A DNA stretch of 64,000 nt from Henricia sp. BOLD:AAB3569. Its lineage: Eukaryota > Echinodermata > Asteroidea > Spinulosida > Echinasteridae. Position numbers and translations under genes: made by a program. Of this stretch, positions 32,794-42,838 are shown in pieces. The stretch's first letter is position 1. Each line of letters begins with the position of its first letter. The notes beneath the pieces were generated by a model. That model did no database searches. It was not told where the DNA came from and saw only the letters and a list, made by a program, of their open reading frames with translations. The stretch is from NCBI GenBank assembly GCA_037783545.1, contig JBBELK010000109.1, positions 1,736,001 through 1,800,000 of the forward strand, in the 5' to 3' direction.

Positions 32794-35700
32794 CTGTCAA
32801 ACAAAACGGCACCAAACTTGCATAATTAGAGACAAAAACGAAACACGACGACTTTTGGAAGACAAATACTATCAAGGAATGTATGAAGTGGATTATTATA
32901 CGTCTAAGAAAGGTATGTCATATAAATCAAATAACTTAAATCAAACCGGCTGTTGCTGAAACTAATTGGGATAATTTATTTTTCAGCTGACAGTCTGTAA
33001 AAGCATGCAAAGTAAATCGCCTACGCCGTGCACTACTATTTTACCTGTTCCCGATGAAAACCCGTCGCTGTTAAAGTTGTACCTGTTAATCTCATCGTAA
33101 AATGTCTTGACTGCCTTGTCACCTGGAGGGAGACATATATTAGCTCACGAAATTAGTCAAAACATCATCATAATGAGTGAACGCTGTCTCTGTTGGATCG
33201 CCCAAATATGTGACTGCCGCGGCAAAATGAGGAATGTCCCCCAAATATCAAAACCACGTAATCGGCGCCTGAAGTTAAATATACGTGAAAAATTTGTCCA
33301 TAATCGATTTTGTTTTTTTTGCATATTTGCATTGCATAAGTTGGTTTTGTCACGGTACCTTTCGAATCTGCAGTTTGCATTATGTAAAGCTGGTTCATGG
33401 TTCCCGATTGAACCTTCCTATACGCGTGAAAGGGGTCTATAGGAACTGCAAGTAATTAGACGCGCAAATGGTTGGTTCGAACGCGACCCTGGTTGTTATT
33501 TCTAGCAATGCTGCATTCCGCCGTTATTACCTAAGATATTGTGCCATTTTAAGCCTGTGCATGCCTTGTATTTATACCCAGCGCGATATGTGAAAGAACT
33601 CCCACCCCCACCCAGCCTCCTCCCCGCGCCACCACGGACTGGTCGTATACCTGAACACGTTGTTCCATTTTGTAAACGCACCAACTCTTCAGAAATAATT
33701 CCTTTAAAAGTTCTTGGGTGTTTATAACACAATATACATATTCATGTGTTATAAAACATTTCAATTGGGTCTTCTGAATCAGTTCTACAGAGCCAAAACT
33801 GCTGATTGAAAAGGTGCCAGACTACTCACGCCTTCCAACCCTCGTCTTCTGAGCGAGATTTTGAACGCATACGTAACTGGAACCTTTCTAATCGGCCGTT
33901 TACATTCTATATAATTGATTCAGGAGTACCGATTGAACCGTTCTAACACGTGAATTAACCTGTTGCGTGTAACCTTTGGACTATGGCTGGCGCCCGAATT
34001 CTTCACATTCAAATGGAGGTGCAGTTTAGAAAGTCATTATACAACAATGTTATTGCTACGAGGTGCAACACAAATTTGGTCTGGCCAAGTGGATACTTAT
34101 TGTCCATGTGAAAGGAAGCACGTGAATACACCATACAATAATTATGTAAAACATGTAAAAGACTAATTGGATCTGTTTGAACAAAGTTATTCACACAGCA
34201 ATAGAATGACATTTCTGTTTCTGTGATAATCCTGTGGTTAAGGGCTCTCACAAAACCCATTTCCCCCTGATTAAATCTGTGTTGAATGAGCTGACTTCTT
34301 GAGCCGCGCATCTCAAAAACAACTTTGGAGGTGCAACTTTTCAAGGAGCACCAAAGGCACAGTGGAGCACCCTGCATCAGCGGCTCTTACGGAGGTTGCT
34401 GCAGTCACCCTTGCCACAAGATGTGTACATACATATTAATTTAATGACCGATAAAATAAGCTACATCTGTCAGCCTCCTTGATCTTTCGGTCAGAGTATG
34501 ATTTTGGTTACTTTTTTGAACCGCACAGAGATCTTCTGATTTTAAATGGCTACTGTCATTTCGAGCTCAGCTTCTGCTTTACATGAAAGATCGTTACGCT
34601 AACGAGACCTTTTCAATGGCTTATTGTTTATTTGAAGTGAGAAGAAACTTAGCTATCTTTTTTTTATCTTTTAAACTTTTTTTCCAAGCGAAGGCGATGT
34701 TTGTGACGTGTAAAGTAAATGGAAATTTACTAGGATTCAAACTGGTGCAGGTTTCCTCCCATTGTTTATTGATTACAAAGGACTTGTAAGGCAAGAGATA
34801 AGCTGACACCAAACCCTTGCTCATGAATATGGTAATTAGATTAGCATAAAACTAAACCCTGTAAATATACACCGCTATAAAACCACCTTAACCTTGATAT
34901 TTGTGCGAAAACGTAATTTATAATTAGTTATGTAGAAAATTTATCTATTTGATTTATTTGATTTATTTGATTTATTTCCACACAACCTCCCAAAGGAGAA
35001 GTAAAAATACATTACAAAATAAAGACACTTAAATGAAAATGGAGATAATTTTGTATATAGAATATATTTTAAATATCACGCCAGGGCCTTTTAAGGCACA
35101 GGCTCGTCAGCAATGCGCACGCGCCAAATTCGTGCCACAAAATACGCAGCTCCATGCATTTGCTATGGAGCTGCGTATTTCGTGGCACGAATTTGGCGCG
35201 CGCGCATTGCTGACGAGCCTTTGCCTTCAGCCTGTTCGTCTCCTTACGAAACAGCTTACCTGTTATTTCACCTAGTCCTCTGGAATCGGCACCATAATAG
35301 ATATTCTCGCCATACTTGTGTTCTGATCGGTGTTGTAACTGCCCCTCCTTGGCCAATTTATTGGCCCACTCCTGTGCATACTTGCTGATGTTGCCATTCA
35401 ATTTGATGTTGGGAGCGCCATGCATCGATCTGTACTTGTTGTGGGCCTTGAGGGCGTCTCGTTGGAACTTTGACTTGTAGCCTACATAGGACAAAGTTAA
35501 AGGAGTGTGTTTATATCACATTTTTGACACTAATTTTACTACTGATTGTTTAGAGTGATTTAGAGGATTTTCTGTTATGTCCACGTGAGTTTTTCACTCG
35601 TTTGCATTTAGAGAGTATAATTATTGGGTCCGTGACGTGGCACAAATGTATCCTGTGTTGACAGCCCATGCATTTTTGGCGCATGTTGCCGCATCCATTA

Positions 35701-37651
35701 AAAAATATTGATGGCAAGTATTGTTCTGTTTTTATACTTTTGAGTTAATAATGATCAGAACTGTAACATTTCGAGTTGTCCCTTATGGCTCTTTTTTTGA
35801 GTGATTTCCACTCTTTTTAGAGTGATTTAGAGGATTTTCTGTTATGTTCACTTTTTTGAGAGTGCTTTTATAAGGGAATTACTCTTTTAAAGAGTGAGTT
35901 TTTCACTCTTTTGCATTAGAGAGTATAATTATTGGGTCCGTGACGTGGCGCATACGCATCCTGTGTGGAAAGCCCTTCACTCAGACACTTTTGAAACATC
36001 GATCGATGCAGGATCAACGATTTCTCGAAGATCCGAACAGCTCCACTCGGTTGACAAAAAAAAAAAAAAAAATCCAAATATTTGAAACTTTCTGGAGAAT
36101 GCAGTACACGTACGTGTTGTTTACAGTTCAAGGCGTTAACGTACTCTACTAGTTCCACTTGGGTACTTGCAAATTTCCTGCCTTCTTGTCATGGATAGTA
36201 ATTTGGAGAGGTGTTTTATATGGTTAAGTTATATCGAAAAATCCGTACTAGCTCTTAGAAAATGTGCTTATATAGACAATGTGCCCTCTGACATCACAGC
36301 AAACCAAAACACGCCATGGCGTGGCATCGTGGTTTGCATAAGGGTCGCATGGTTTATAAATGGGTCGCATGTCAAATAGACATCCGAAGTATGACGTGTT
36401 GCCATGGTAAATGGCTCTAAACATCATGGCCGTCGGGAAAAAAAGTACCATTGCAAAAGCACAGAGACACGGTTCAGTGATTTTTAGTGTAGAGTTGCCT
36501 AGGCAACTAACAAAAGACGACGTATTCACTTCGGCAGTCTATCGTCTTTTGATTAAGTGACCTTTGGTATTATTATACCAAACCATTTCATGCAAAGCAG
36601 ATGCGTGCGCATAACGACGACCAATTTTCATCAGAGAGCGGTTTGTAAATTAAGAGCACAGAGCGTAATCAAATGCCTTTCCTTAGTCAATACAACAGAT
36701 AGGACATGCTTAATTATTGAGTATAACGCAAGTCAGTTAAGTCAGAATATTTCATGTACAAAAACATTGATGAATCTTTGTCTGGCAATGCTATGTCTGG
36801 ACGTGTGATGCTGTAATGCCACATTCCTCTAACTATATGGCCGTATAGGTTAATAATGATAGGCCAGCCTTGTTGAGTAACTTTCCAGGAATGCACATCA
36901 ACTACACGCAGAGATTTTGTCACAAAACATGCACTGACAAAAATGACGGATATCACGGCTGTCTACATGATACGCAGCGATCTCTTTATTGTGTTCATAT
37001 TGATGAAACGATGTCTCCGACTTAAAGGCCATTGTATCATTTGCAATAACCCAGAATGTTAATCAACGAGTTGACTAGGAAAACCTTTCTCAAAGTAAAG
37101 GTTGAATCGGTAGCAACTATCCAATGAAATGTTTCCGCCCGGGATAATATAATGTTTTATTACCAGAAAATAATCGGTTTTTCCATGAAGATGGCATTTA
37201 TTTAGATCGTTTGCAAACGATTTACTCAGAAGCCCGCCCTCATAAGATTAAAATTATCCAGTTGGTTGGCATATGGGCGGTCCGAAATGGGCTACACGAT
37301 TCAGGCTTCGCACACTTTCTGTAGGTAGGTGCAGGCATGTAAAGCTCAGTGATGTGCACTAGACTTGGCGCGTACTCAACCAGTATGACGCGAGAAACAG
37401 AATGGAAAAGTACGTACGCGACTAATAGAGCCTTTGCACGCCAGCCATTACAAAGGGCAGTCACATTGTTACCATGTGTCATGCATGAGTAGGTGCTTTG
37501 TGGTTCTATTGTTACATCATTTAAATAAGAAAACCTGCCCCCTGTCATGGCCGCTGATGCAGAAGCTCTATTGCGACGAATTTAGAATAAATCACTTACA
37601 ATCATTTTGAAACTCCTTGGAAGCTCCGGCAAAACGCACATGAATTTTCAT
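32630..37651 (-). CDS. GLIPR2: GAPR-1/GLIPR2-like CAP-domain protein, four exons
   Basis: Exons on the minus strand: 37651-37600, 35481-35260, 33122-33045 and 32793-32630, total 516 nt, 171 codons plus stop. All three introns are phase 1 with GT-AG ends. The protein is a single CAP domain of about GAPR-1 size (vertebrate GAPR-1 is ~154 residues). It shows ALKAHNKYRSMHGAP near residue 27, YGENIYY at 74, YDEINRYNF at 100, GHFTQVVW (CAP1) at 118 and NYDPPGN (CAP2) at 150. The CAP tetrad is complete: H68, E76, E102, H119. There is no signal peptide, transmembrane segment or Cys-rich hinge, so it belongs to the intracellular GAPR-1 group. That group binds membranes at the Golgi in vertebrates, but Met-Lys at the start lacks the myristoylation glycine. 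Introns hold several repeats. The first exon is the least certain part; exons 2-4 are strong. Confidence 0.85.
32794..33044 (-). other. CAP gene intron 3
   Basis: 251 bp, GTAAAA start and GACAG end; nothing else recognised. Confidence 0.8.
33045..33122 (-). CDS. GLIPR2: CAP gene exon 3
   Basis: Acceptor TCCCTCCAG above 33122, donor GTAA at 33044-33041. The 78 nt encode DKAVKTFYDEINRYNFNSDG, then FSSGT, with one split glycine at each end. Confidence 0.9.
34220..34500. repeat. Dispersed repeat related to the 45.2/46.9 kb arms
   Basis: Shares GAGCTGACTTCTTGAGCCG, GTGGAGCACCCTGCATCAGC, TTGCCACAAGA and TGACCGATAAAATAAGCTAC words with copies near 45190-45370 (complement), 46800-46950 and 51690-51900. 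No coding sequence; SINE-like or MITE-arm origin is possible. Confidence 0.6.
35094..35226. mobile_element. TTAA-type hairpin MITE, copy 1
   Basis: About 58-bp inverted arms (AGGCACAGGCTCGTCAGCAA to CGCAGCTCCAT) around a nine-base loop. Sister of 58629-58761. Its flanking TTAA is degraded here. It lies in CAP intron 2, 33 bp from the exon 2 donor. Confidence 0.9.
35260..35481 (-). CDS. GLIPR2: CAP gene exon 2
   Basis: Acceptor CTATGTAG above 35481, donor GTAAGC at 35259-35254. The 222 nt carry AHNKYRSMHGAP through the first two tetrad residues to GEITG. A hairpin MITE lies 33 bp into the following intron. Confidence 0.9.
35482..37599 (-). other. CAP gene putative intron 1 with repeats
   Basis: Contains a local duplication (GAGTGATTTAGAGGATTTTC at 35554 and 35821, AGAGTATAATTATTGGGTCC at 35612 and 35920) and the long dispersed repeat at 36341-37017. 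No other exon recognised. Confidence 0.45.
36341..37017. repeat. ~670-bp dispersed repeat, copy 1
   Basis: Nearly identical direct copy of 63327-64000, starting GTCGCATGGTTTA and running past GATGAAACGATGTCT. A diverged partial relative is at 55230-55410 (ACGTGTTGCCATGGTAA-like). No transposon gene is seen; the right end of copy 2 is beyond the window. Confidence 0.9.
37600..37651 (-). CDS. GLIPR2: CAP gene candidate exon 1
   Basis: ATG at 37651-37649 opens MKIHVRFAGASKEFQND and ends one base into a codon before the donor GTAAGT (37599-37594). The phase fits exon 2, and SKEFQND resembles the start of CAP domains. The F-Q-x-D motif occurs again in exon 2, so an alternative partner exon is possible. 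Confidence 0.5.
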
Positions 37652-38080
37652 ATTTTTGGAAAACGTATATAGTACATTTGACGGAGCTGAACGTCTATAG
37701 ATTATGTTTTTGATCCTTCTTTAAATTTGATTGATAATTGTTTCTTTCCCAGAATCGCTCAAAAACAGATAATCTATAGGCCTTTAATCTAAAATGCAAT
37801 TATGCCTTGAAGTCACCGTAATTTGTACCTAAACTTCCTTTCTTAAATGTGATTTTTACTATACAAAACTAGTTTTATGCTAATGCAATCCCGAAACAGT
37901 GGATTTTCGATAGCGCATTCATCATAGCGTCGCTGGAGGGGGTGGGGGTGTCCCCCCCCCCCCTCCCACCCCAACCCCCGTTATTTAGTTTTGTCGCCAA
38001 AATCATGTTGCTGTCGGCAAAGACGAAAATGAGGAACGGAGAGAGAAGGGAAAAGCAAGAAAAGCAATGAAGAATGTTAA
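37652..38080. other. Upstream of the CAP gene, no feature seen
   Basis: Includes a C-rich run at 37952-37978. No obvious core promoter element could be identified. Confidence 0.35.
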
Positions 38081-38282
38081 TTATATAACACCGCTGACAG
38101 AAACCACGTAATACTAATTAAAAAGCTAAAACCGATGTTGCAACCCAATACTGTCCTGTTATGTCGGCACGAACGCCGCGTGAGGACGCTTCATGTACGG
38201 CGGCAATTATATAACATGGCTGACCGAAACCACGTAAAGCTAAAACCGATGCTACAACCCAATACTATCCTGTGTCGGAGTA
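38081..38282. repeat. ~130-bp local tandem duplication
   Basis: TTATATAACAC..CTGACAGAAACCACGTA and AAAGCTAAAACCGATGTTGC blocks occur twice (38085, 38205). Confidence 0.7.
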
Positions 38283-38562
38283 AAACAAACTCAAAAAGCC
38301 ATGGATTACAAAAGTTTCAGGAAAATTGAGAAAAAAGTGGATTTTTTTGTGCACAGTTGAATGTGATTTTTCTGTGTTTGCCTCTTGTGACATAGTGACC
38401 TTGGTCATGAATATGCATATTTTCATTAGCATAACAACTAAAAACCTTTGTTTTAACACCTAAAGCAATCTCCAAATAGGATTTTTATGACTTTAACTGA
38501 GTAGAGTGCATGGTTTTAAAGCATAGATTTCATTGATAAAAATCCTAAATAAGGGGCCCTTT
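38283..38562. mobile_element. TTAAAGGG-type element, truncated copy
   Basis: Matches the right ~280 bp of 62223-62799 (AAACAAACTCAAAAAGCCATGG to AAGGGGCCCTTTAA). The left half is missing. Confidence 0.85.
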
Positions 38563-38884
38563 AAGGACGCTTCATGTACGGCGGCAATCTCGCGGCGTGC
38601 CCAGACCTGGGGCTTCCGTCAGCGCAATACATACGCCGATATAAGCCATACCGGCACGTATCGAAAACATTGAACGCACGGTATTCCAAAAATGGACAAA
38701 CGCAATCAAAACAGTTCGCCTACCATTTTGAAACACCGATAGAGTCTAGTACTAGTAGCTGTATCGTATAGCACCTTGTGGCGTCGCTGTCGCACGGTTT
38801 TTGTTGCAGCACCCGACTACTGAAACTTGTTACGACAGCGCGCTGATCTGATCGAATGCAATGACAATGTACTGTGTACATAAT
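38563..38884. other. Unique sequence, nothing recognised
   Basis: Begins with a second copy of GGACGCTTCATGTACGGCGG, already present at 38186. Confidence 0.4.
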
Positions 38885-39060
38885 ACTGTACAACCTGCTA
38901 TTATAAGGCCACCTTGATAAACGGGCCACCTGCTTATAGTGGCCACCCGTCTTTGGTCCCAAATGCCATGTGTATAATGCTTAAGCGACCTCTATAAAAA
39001 GAGGCCACCTGTTTCTAGTGGCCAGTTGTTTACGGTCCCGAGCGTGGCCACTATATCAAC
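38885..39060. mobile_element. pogo/Tigger-type terminal fragment
   Basis: TACTGTACAACCTGCTATTA followed by repeated GGCCACC, TTTGGTCCC, GAGGCCACCTGTTT and TGGCCACTATA blocks, as in pogo-type ends and in 23956-24055. Confidence 0.5.
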
Positions 39061-39086
39061 GACGGCTCCATAGTTGTCAGACTTAC

Positions 39087-39205
39087 ACTGTAAAAAATTA
39101 CTGTCTTTTTTACGGTAGAAAGTACGTAAACTTTTACGGGAAGTGCCCGTAAATGAATTTTTACCGCCGAACCCGTAAAAATCTATTAACAGTGCATTGT
39201 GGGAT
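39087..39205. mobile_element. ACTGTAAAAAATTACTGT-type MITE
   Basis: Starts ACACTGTAAAAAATTACTG. Contains complementary pairs TTTTTTACGG / CCGTAAAAA and ACGGGAAGTGCCCGT. The right end may be at AACAGTGCATTGTGGG. Confidence 0.5.
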
Positions 39206-39566
39206 TGCGCGTAACTGAAAATATTCCACTTGTAAAGGTGGCGATTTTCTTCAGTTTTCAGTTCTGCTTTTTGTAATTGAGTTTTTGCTTGGAAAAGATG
39301 CAAAATTAACAGTTGTTGGGTACAAGTTAACTTGACAGTTGTATTAGTTGGCAGTGTGAGACGTCAACTTTCACCCAGGTCGCGTTCACTGCTTTGACAA
39401 CGGTTCACGCTCCTTGTATGGCAACTGGTATGCCCATTCGTTTTACACAGAAGCCACAAGGGGAAGTAACATTTTCCGTGCATTTTTCTGTTAAAACGAT
39501 CACAAAATAACAGGCAGGACATTGTATCGCTATGAGAGAAGGTATTATAGCATACCAGTAAAAGTC
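39206..39566. other. Unique sequence, nothing recognised
   Basis: No coding or repeat signal seen. Confidence 0.4.
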
Positions 39567-39574
39567 AGTATCGT

Positions 39575-39839
39575 ACGGAGCCCCCTAAAGGGAGTGAAGT
39601 TTTTTCGTGGGATTATTTCGTGCGCTCGAAATAATTTCGGGTGCGCGAAATAATTTCGTGCAATTAGATTAATTATTTCGTGCGCACGAAATAATCATTT
39701 TGTGTGCACGAATTAATGTTTTCGAGCGCACGAAATGAATTAGGGCACACGAAATGATTTTGAGCCCATGCACGAAATAATTGCTTGAAAATGATTCTCT
39801 CTTTATTATTTTTCGCGCTCTTCCCCTTACGGGCTCCGT
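39575..39839. mobile_element. hAT-type MITE with 8-bp duplication and TTTCGTGCGCACGAAA core
   Basis: The ends ACGGAGCCCCCTAAAGGGA / TTCCCCTTACGGGCTCCGT are inverted. Perfect 8-bp AGTATCGT flanks both sides (39567-39574, 39840-39847). The interior repeats palindromic TTTCGTGCGCACGAAAT variants six to eight times. Confidence 0.9.
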
Positions 39840-39923
39840 AGTATCGTCCATATTTTAAAAATATTTTCTTTTGAAAGAATAATAATATAATACTTATGTA
39901 CATGTACACTGTACGCAAACATA

Positions 39924-40167
39924 TTAGGGACCATTACAAATGATACGCGTACGGGAAACGTATACGGCTCGGAAAATTTGGATGGTTTATCAACAGTTTG
40001 CGAGGTTATTTTGTCTGCACAGCATAGGTAATGTGACTTTCACATCAATATAACCATGTACAGATCCGCACATTTCTTAAACAGCCACGCAAAATTGTGA
40101 TATAACAACCCAGTTTTTGCGAGCCGCACACGTTTCCCGTACGCGTACCATTTCTAATGGTCCCTAA
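39924..40167. mobile_element. TA-flanked TIR MITE
   Basis: The ends TTAGGGACCATTACAAATG and CATTTCTAATGGTCCCTAA are inverted over about 39 bp, including ACGCGTACGGGAAACGT. TA is present on both sides (39922-39923, 40168-40169). Confidence 0.85.
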
Positions 40168-40169
40168 TA

Positions 40170-41050
40170 TGAGTAAAACGTGAGCGTGAACCAGTGACCA
40201 CAGCAAAGATCCAGTGACCCAGATGTTACGTCACGAGTTCCATAATTAATAGGCGTAATGAGCTCAATGACGTGTACGTAGGCCTACATGTCATTATTAT
40301 ACGCCCTGACGTTTAGGGAATTGCAAGTTCGATTCACGATTCAGCTACGTGGACAGTTTGTATGGCAATGCGCTATGCATTGTACATGTATGTATGTGTG
40401 CACGTACAGGGTTTTTTTTTGTTTTAATTTCCCCTCAATTGCGTGTACAAACAAAAGCGTGACCTCTGGGTGTTTCAGAAATCGAGCGCAGCGGGTTTTG
40501 ACAAAGGTGTTTTAAAAGCAACTTTTTTGTGAGATTTCAACACTAACTTGGTTACATAGTGTTTTGATATTGTTTGATGTGTATATAAATGGGGGAAAGA
40601 TAAAATGTACTTTTTCATTAGATGTGCTCTTTAACGTTCGACACTTTCCAACCGAACGCACTGCATTCAACGAAGTTTATTCGTGGGCGGTGGGCCAATT
40701 TCGAAAAGTGAAGCCGTTTTTATTTTCCGTAGGGCACTTAAGACGACTACCTGATAATAGCATAGGCGGTCGTAGACAAATGAGGAAGGATGAATGGCCG
40801 ATGTTCTAGTTGTCGAATTTTGCACGTTAGTGTACGGAAGCCAGAAATTCTCCCCAAAACAGTCATTTTTTTAGTTCGTGAACGTGTCGAAACGGCGACG
40901 AGTCTGTTCCTCTTCCGATATCCAGCGTAATGACAAGCTCAACGCGTGAGACACCGCGCTCAAAAAGCCGAACAAAATTACGTGCATAACATCCAGACTA
41001 CATGCACCGACTTCTCTAAAGACATGGATTCAGCAGATCTCTAAGTGGCG
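40170..41050. other. Unique sequence, no supported gene
   Basis: An 81-codon open frame at 40564-40809 has no recognisable motif. Confidence 0.4.
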
Positions 41051-41057
41051 GACTGAG

Positions 41058-42235
41058 CTAGAGGTTGATATTCCTAACTGAGGATACTTGACTGGTTTTG
41101 GGAGAAGACACCGGGGATAAGCCAATATCTCTTCTAAGTGATGGACTGAGCCGGAAGTTGATATCTCTGCCTGATGAGGGTCTTAGTGGCGTTGATGGGT
41201 GCAGCGTGGCCGGTGCATTAGCAAGGCTAGCAGAGATTGCTTTTCCCATTTGTAGCTTCTCTTCATCGGATACTCTTTGGTAAATCGGCAGCGAAGAGAC
41301 ACTTTTGTGCCCAGTTACGGACATTATCCACTTGTGGCGGAATCGCTGCTGTGAAAGAATCGTAGCTCCTGTCACCCGAATATAATGGTTTTTGTAGATG
41401 GTCGAGAGTCCATATTTGATGCTCAGGTTTTGCATGAACTTCCTCAGTGTGTTTACACCGACGGCAACATTGTAGTACCAGACGGTGTCATCACCTGTCG
41501 CGCTCACACTAGACTTAGGTTTTTGCCACAGTCTCGGATTCAAAGGGTTCAAGTGTTCCACGTACTTAATGAAGGATGCCACTGGACACTGCTTACTTTC
41601 TTTGTTTTCCGGCATGAGTGCAGTATACGATTCACGTTCGGTATCTTGGTGATTTTTGTTCAATTCATCCACAGCTTGGCACACGTACCGATTTCCTGTA
41701 TCTTGATCTATGAAAGTACGAAAGTACTCTTGGTCATTTCGTGCATGTTTTCAGACCCTCTTCTGTACAGACGAATGTCGAATTGCACTTTTTCGAACAA
41801 TCCTTGAGGAGTTGAAGTTGAGAGACAGCTGTATAACTTCTCAAGATCAGCATCCTTGATGTTTGGATGGTGGTCGATGCTGGATGGTGGTCGAACAGGG
41901 AAAACCCTGTTGTTTCACTTCACGTAGAGCAGCTTTGAAAGATTCGTTGGCACCAATGTCATTGTCATTAACGATGTCGAATGTTTTGTTGAAAGTTGCC
42001 GCTTTGTACAACTCACCAGCAGTTGACCTTGCATCCAAATAAAACTGCCTCAAAATGTTGTTCAGTGCAGTGGGATCACGGTCCTCAAAGACTTCTGACT
42101 GTCAATTTTCCAACAGATAGGATTTTAGAACTCTTGCTGCAGAGTGATTTGCCTTCAAGGTGCATTTTGGTGTAGTTTTATTTGTTTTAGCGTCATTTCT
42201 GCGGCTCAATGGCTTGCGAAACGCTTGAGAACAAC
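41058..42235 (-). pseudogene. Crypton-like tyrosine recombinase (DUF3504 type), broken
   Basis: Read on the minus strand. 42235-42115 has HSAARVLKSYL and then a stop. 42110-41847 has LNNILRQFYLDARSTAGELY, the core-binding domain. 41840-41720 has LYSCLSTSTPQGLFEKVQFD and RRGSENMHEM, which carries a catalytic Arg. After a frameshift near 41715, 41684-41058 has CPVASFIKYVEHLNP, NHYIRVTGATIL (H-x-x-R) and TGHKSVSSLPIYQR (second His and Tyr nucleophile). The R-HxxR-H-Y order is that of tyrosine recombinases. The RGxENL-like and VTGHKSxxSLxxYQR-like spellings match Crypton transposons and the related DUF3504 domains of animal proteins such as ZMYM2 and QRICH1. At least one stop, one frameshift and one deletion near 41900-42000 make it inactive. 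Confidence 0.8.
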
Positions 42236-42301
42236 TGGAACTTTTTTGACAGAGGTTTTTACGTACGCCATCCTGAATTCAAGTCATGAAAAAGTATAAT
42301 A

Positions 42302-42372
42302 ATACTTACGTACGTACGTATACGTACGTACGCGTACGTAGGTGCGTACGAACGTACGTACGTACGTACGTA
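42302..42372. repeat. ACGT microsatellite
   Basis: Tandem ACGT with a few substitutions (GCGTACGTACG, GGTGCGTACGAACG). Confidence 0.95.
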
Positions 42373-42838
42373 TCTAAACACATATAACGCGCGGGCCGCA
42401 ATACACGCGCGGGCTGTAATAAACGCTCGGGCTGTAATAAACGCGCTCGACGCAGTACAAATAATCACGCGCATAAACAAGCCGCATGACATGCGTCACG
42501 GTTTAATTTGCAGTCATGTAGTATGCAGCTCCGTGTAGGGGACGCAGTGCGTTTGGAATACCACATCACGCAGAGTGCGACATAAAATCGGAAGACGGGA
42601 CATGGGATAATGTCACAAGGTTGGTTGCCATGGATCCACCAATCAGAACCACGGATCCAAGTTTGCTTGAAGATAATAGGACGTGTGCACACGTTAAGGT
42701 TTCAAATCGTAATGAATAAATCATCGGCGCATCTGATCTCGATCGCTGATTGGCTTTTCCGGCTTTTCTGGGGAATATTGGCTCTAAACAAAGAAAACGT
42801 TAAGCAACCACAGAAAGATATACAAGACCCTTGTCAAA
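42373..42838. other. Unique sequence, nothing recognised
   Basis: Short repeats CGCGCGGGC and AATAAACGC at 42390-42440. Confidence 0.4.

Larger units (their letters stand above)
33123..35259 (-). other. CAP gene intron 2 with repeats
   Basis: Holds the hairpin MITE at 35094-35226, an ATTTG/ATTTATTT run at 34944-34980 that may be a LINE tail, and a SINE-like dispersed repeat at 34220-34500. No further exon recognised. Confidence 0.6.

Noticed and set aside
40564-40809. 81-codon plus-strand frame as a gene
   Set aside because: No motif, no splice context and no repeat family support.
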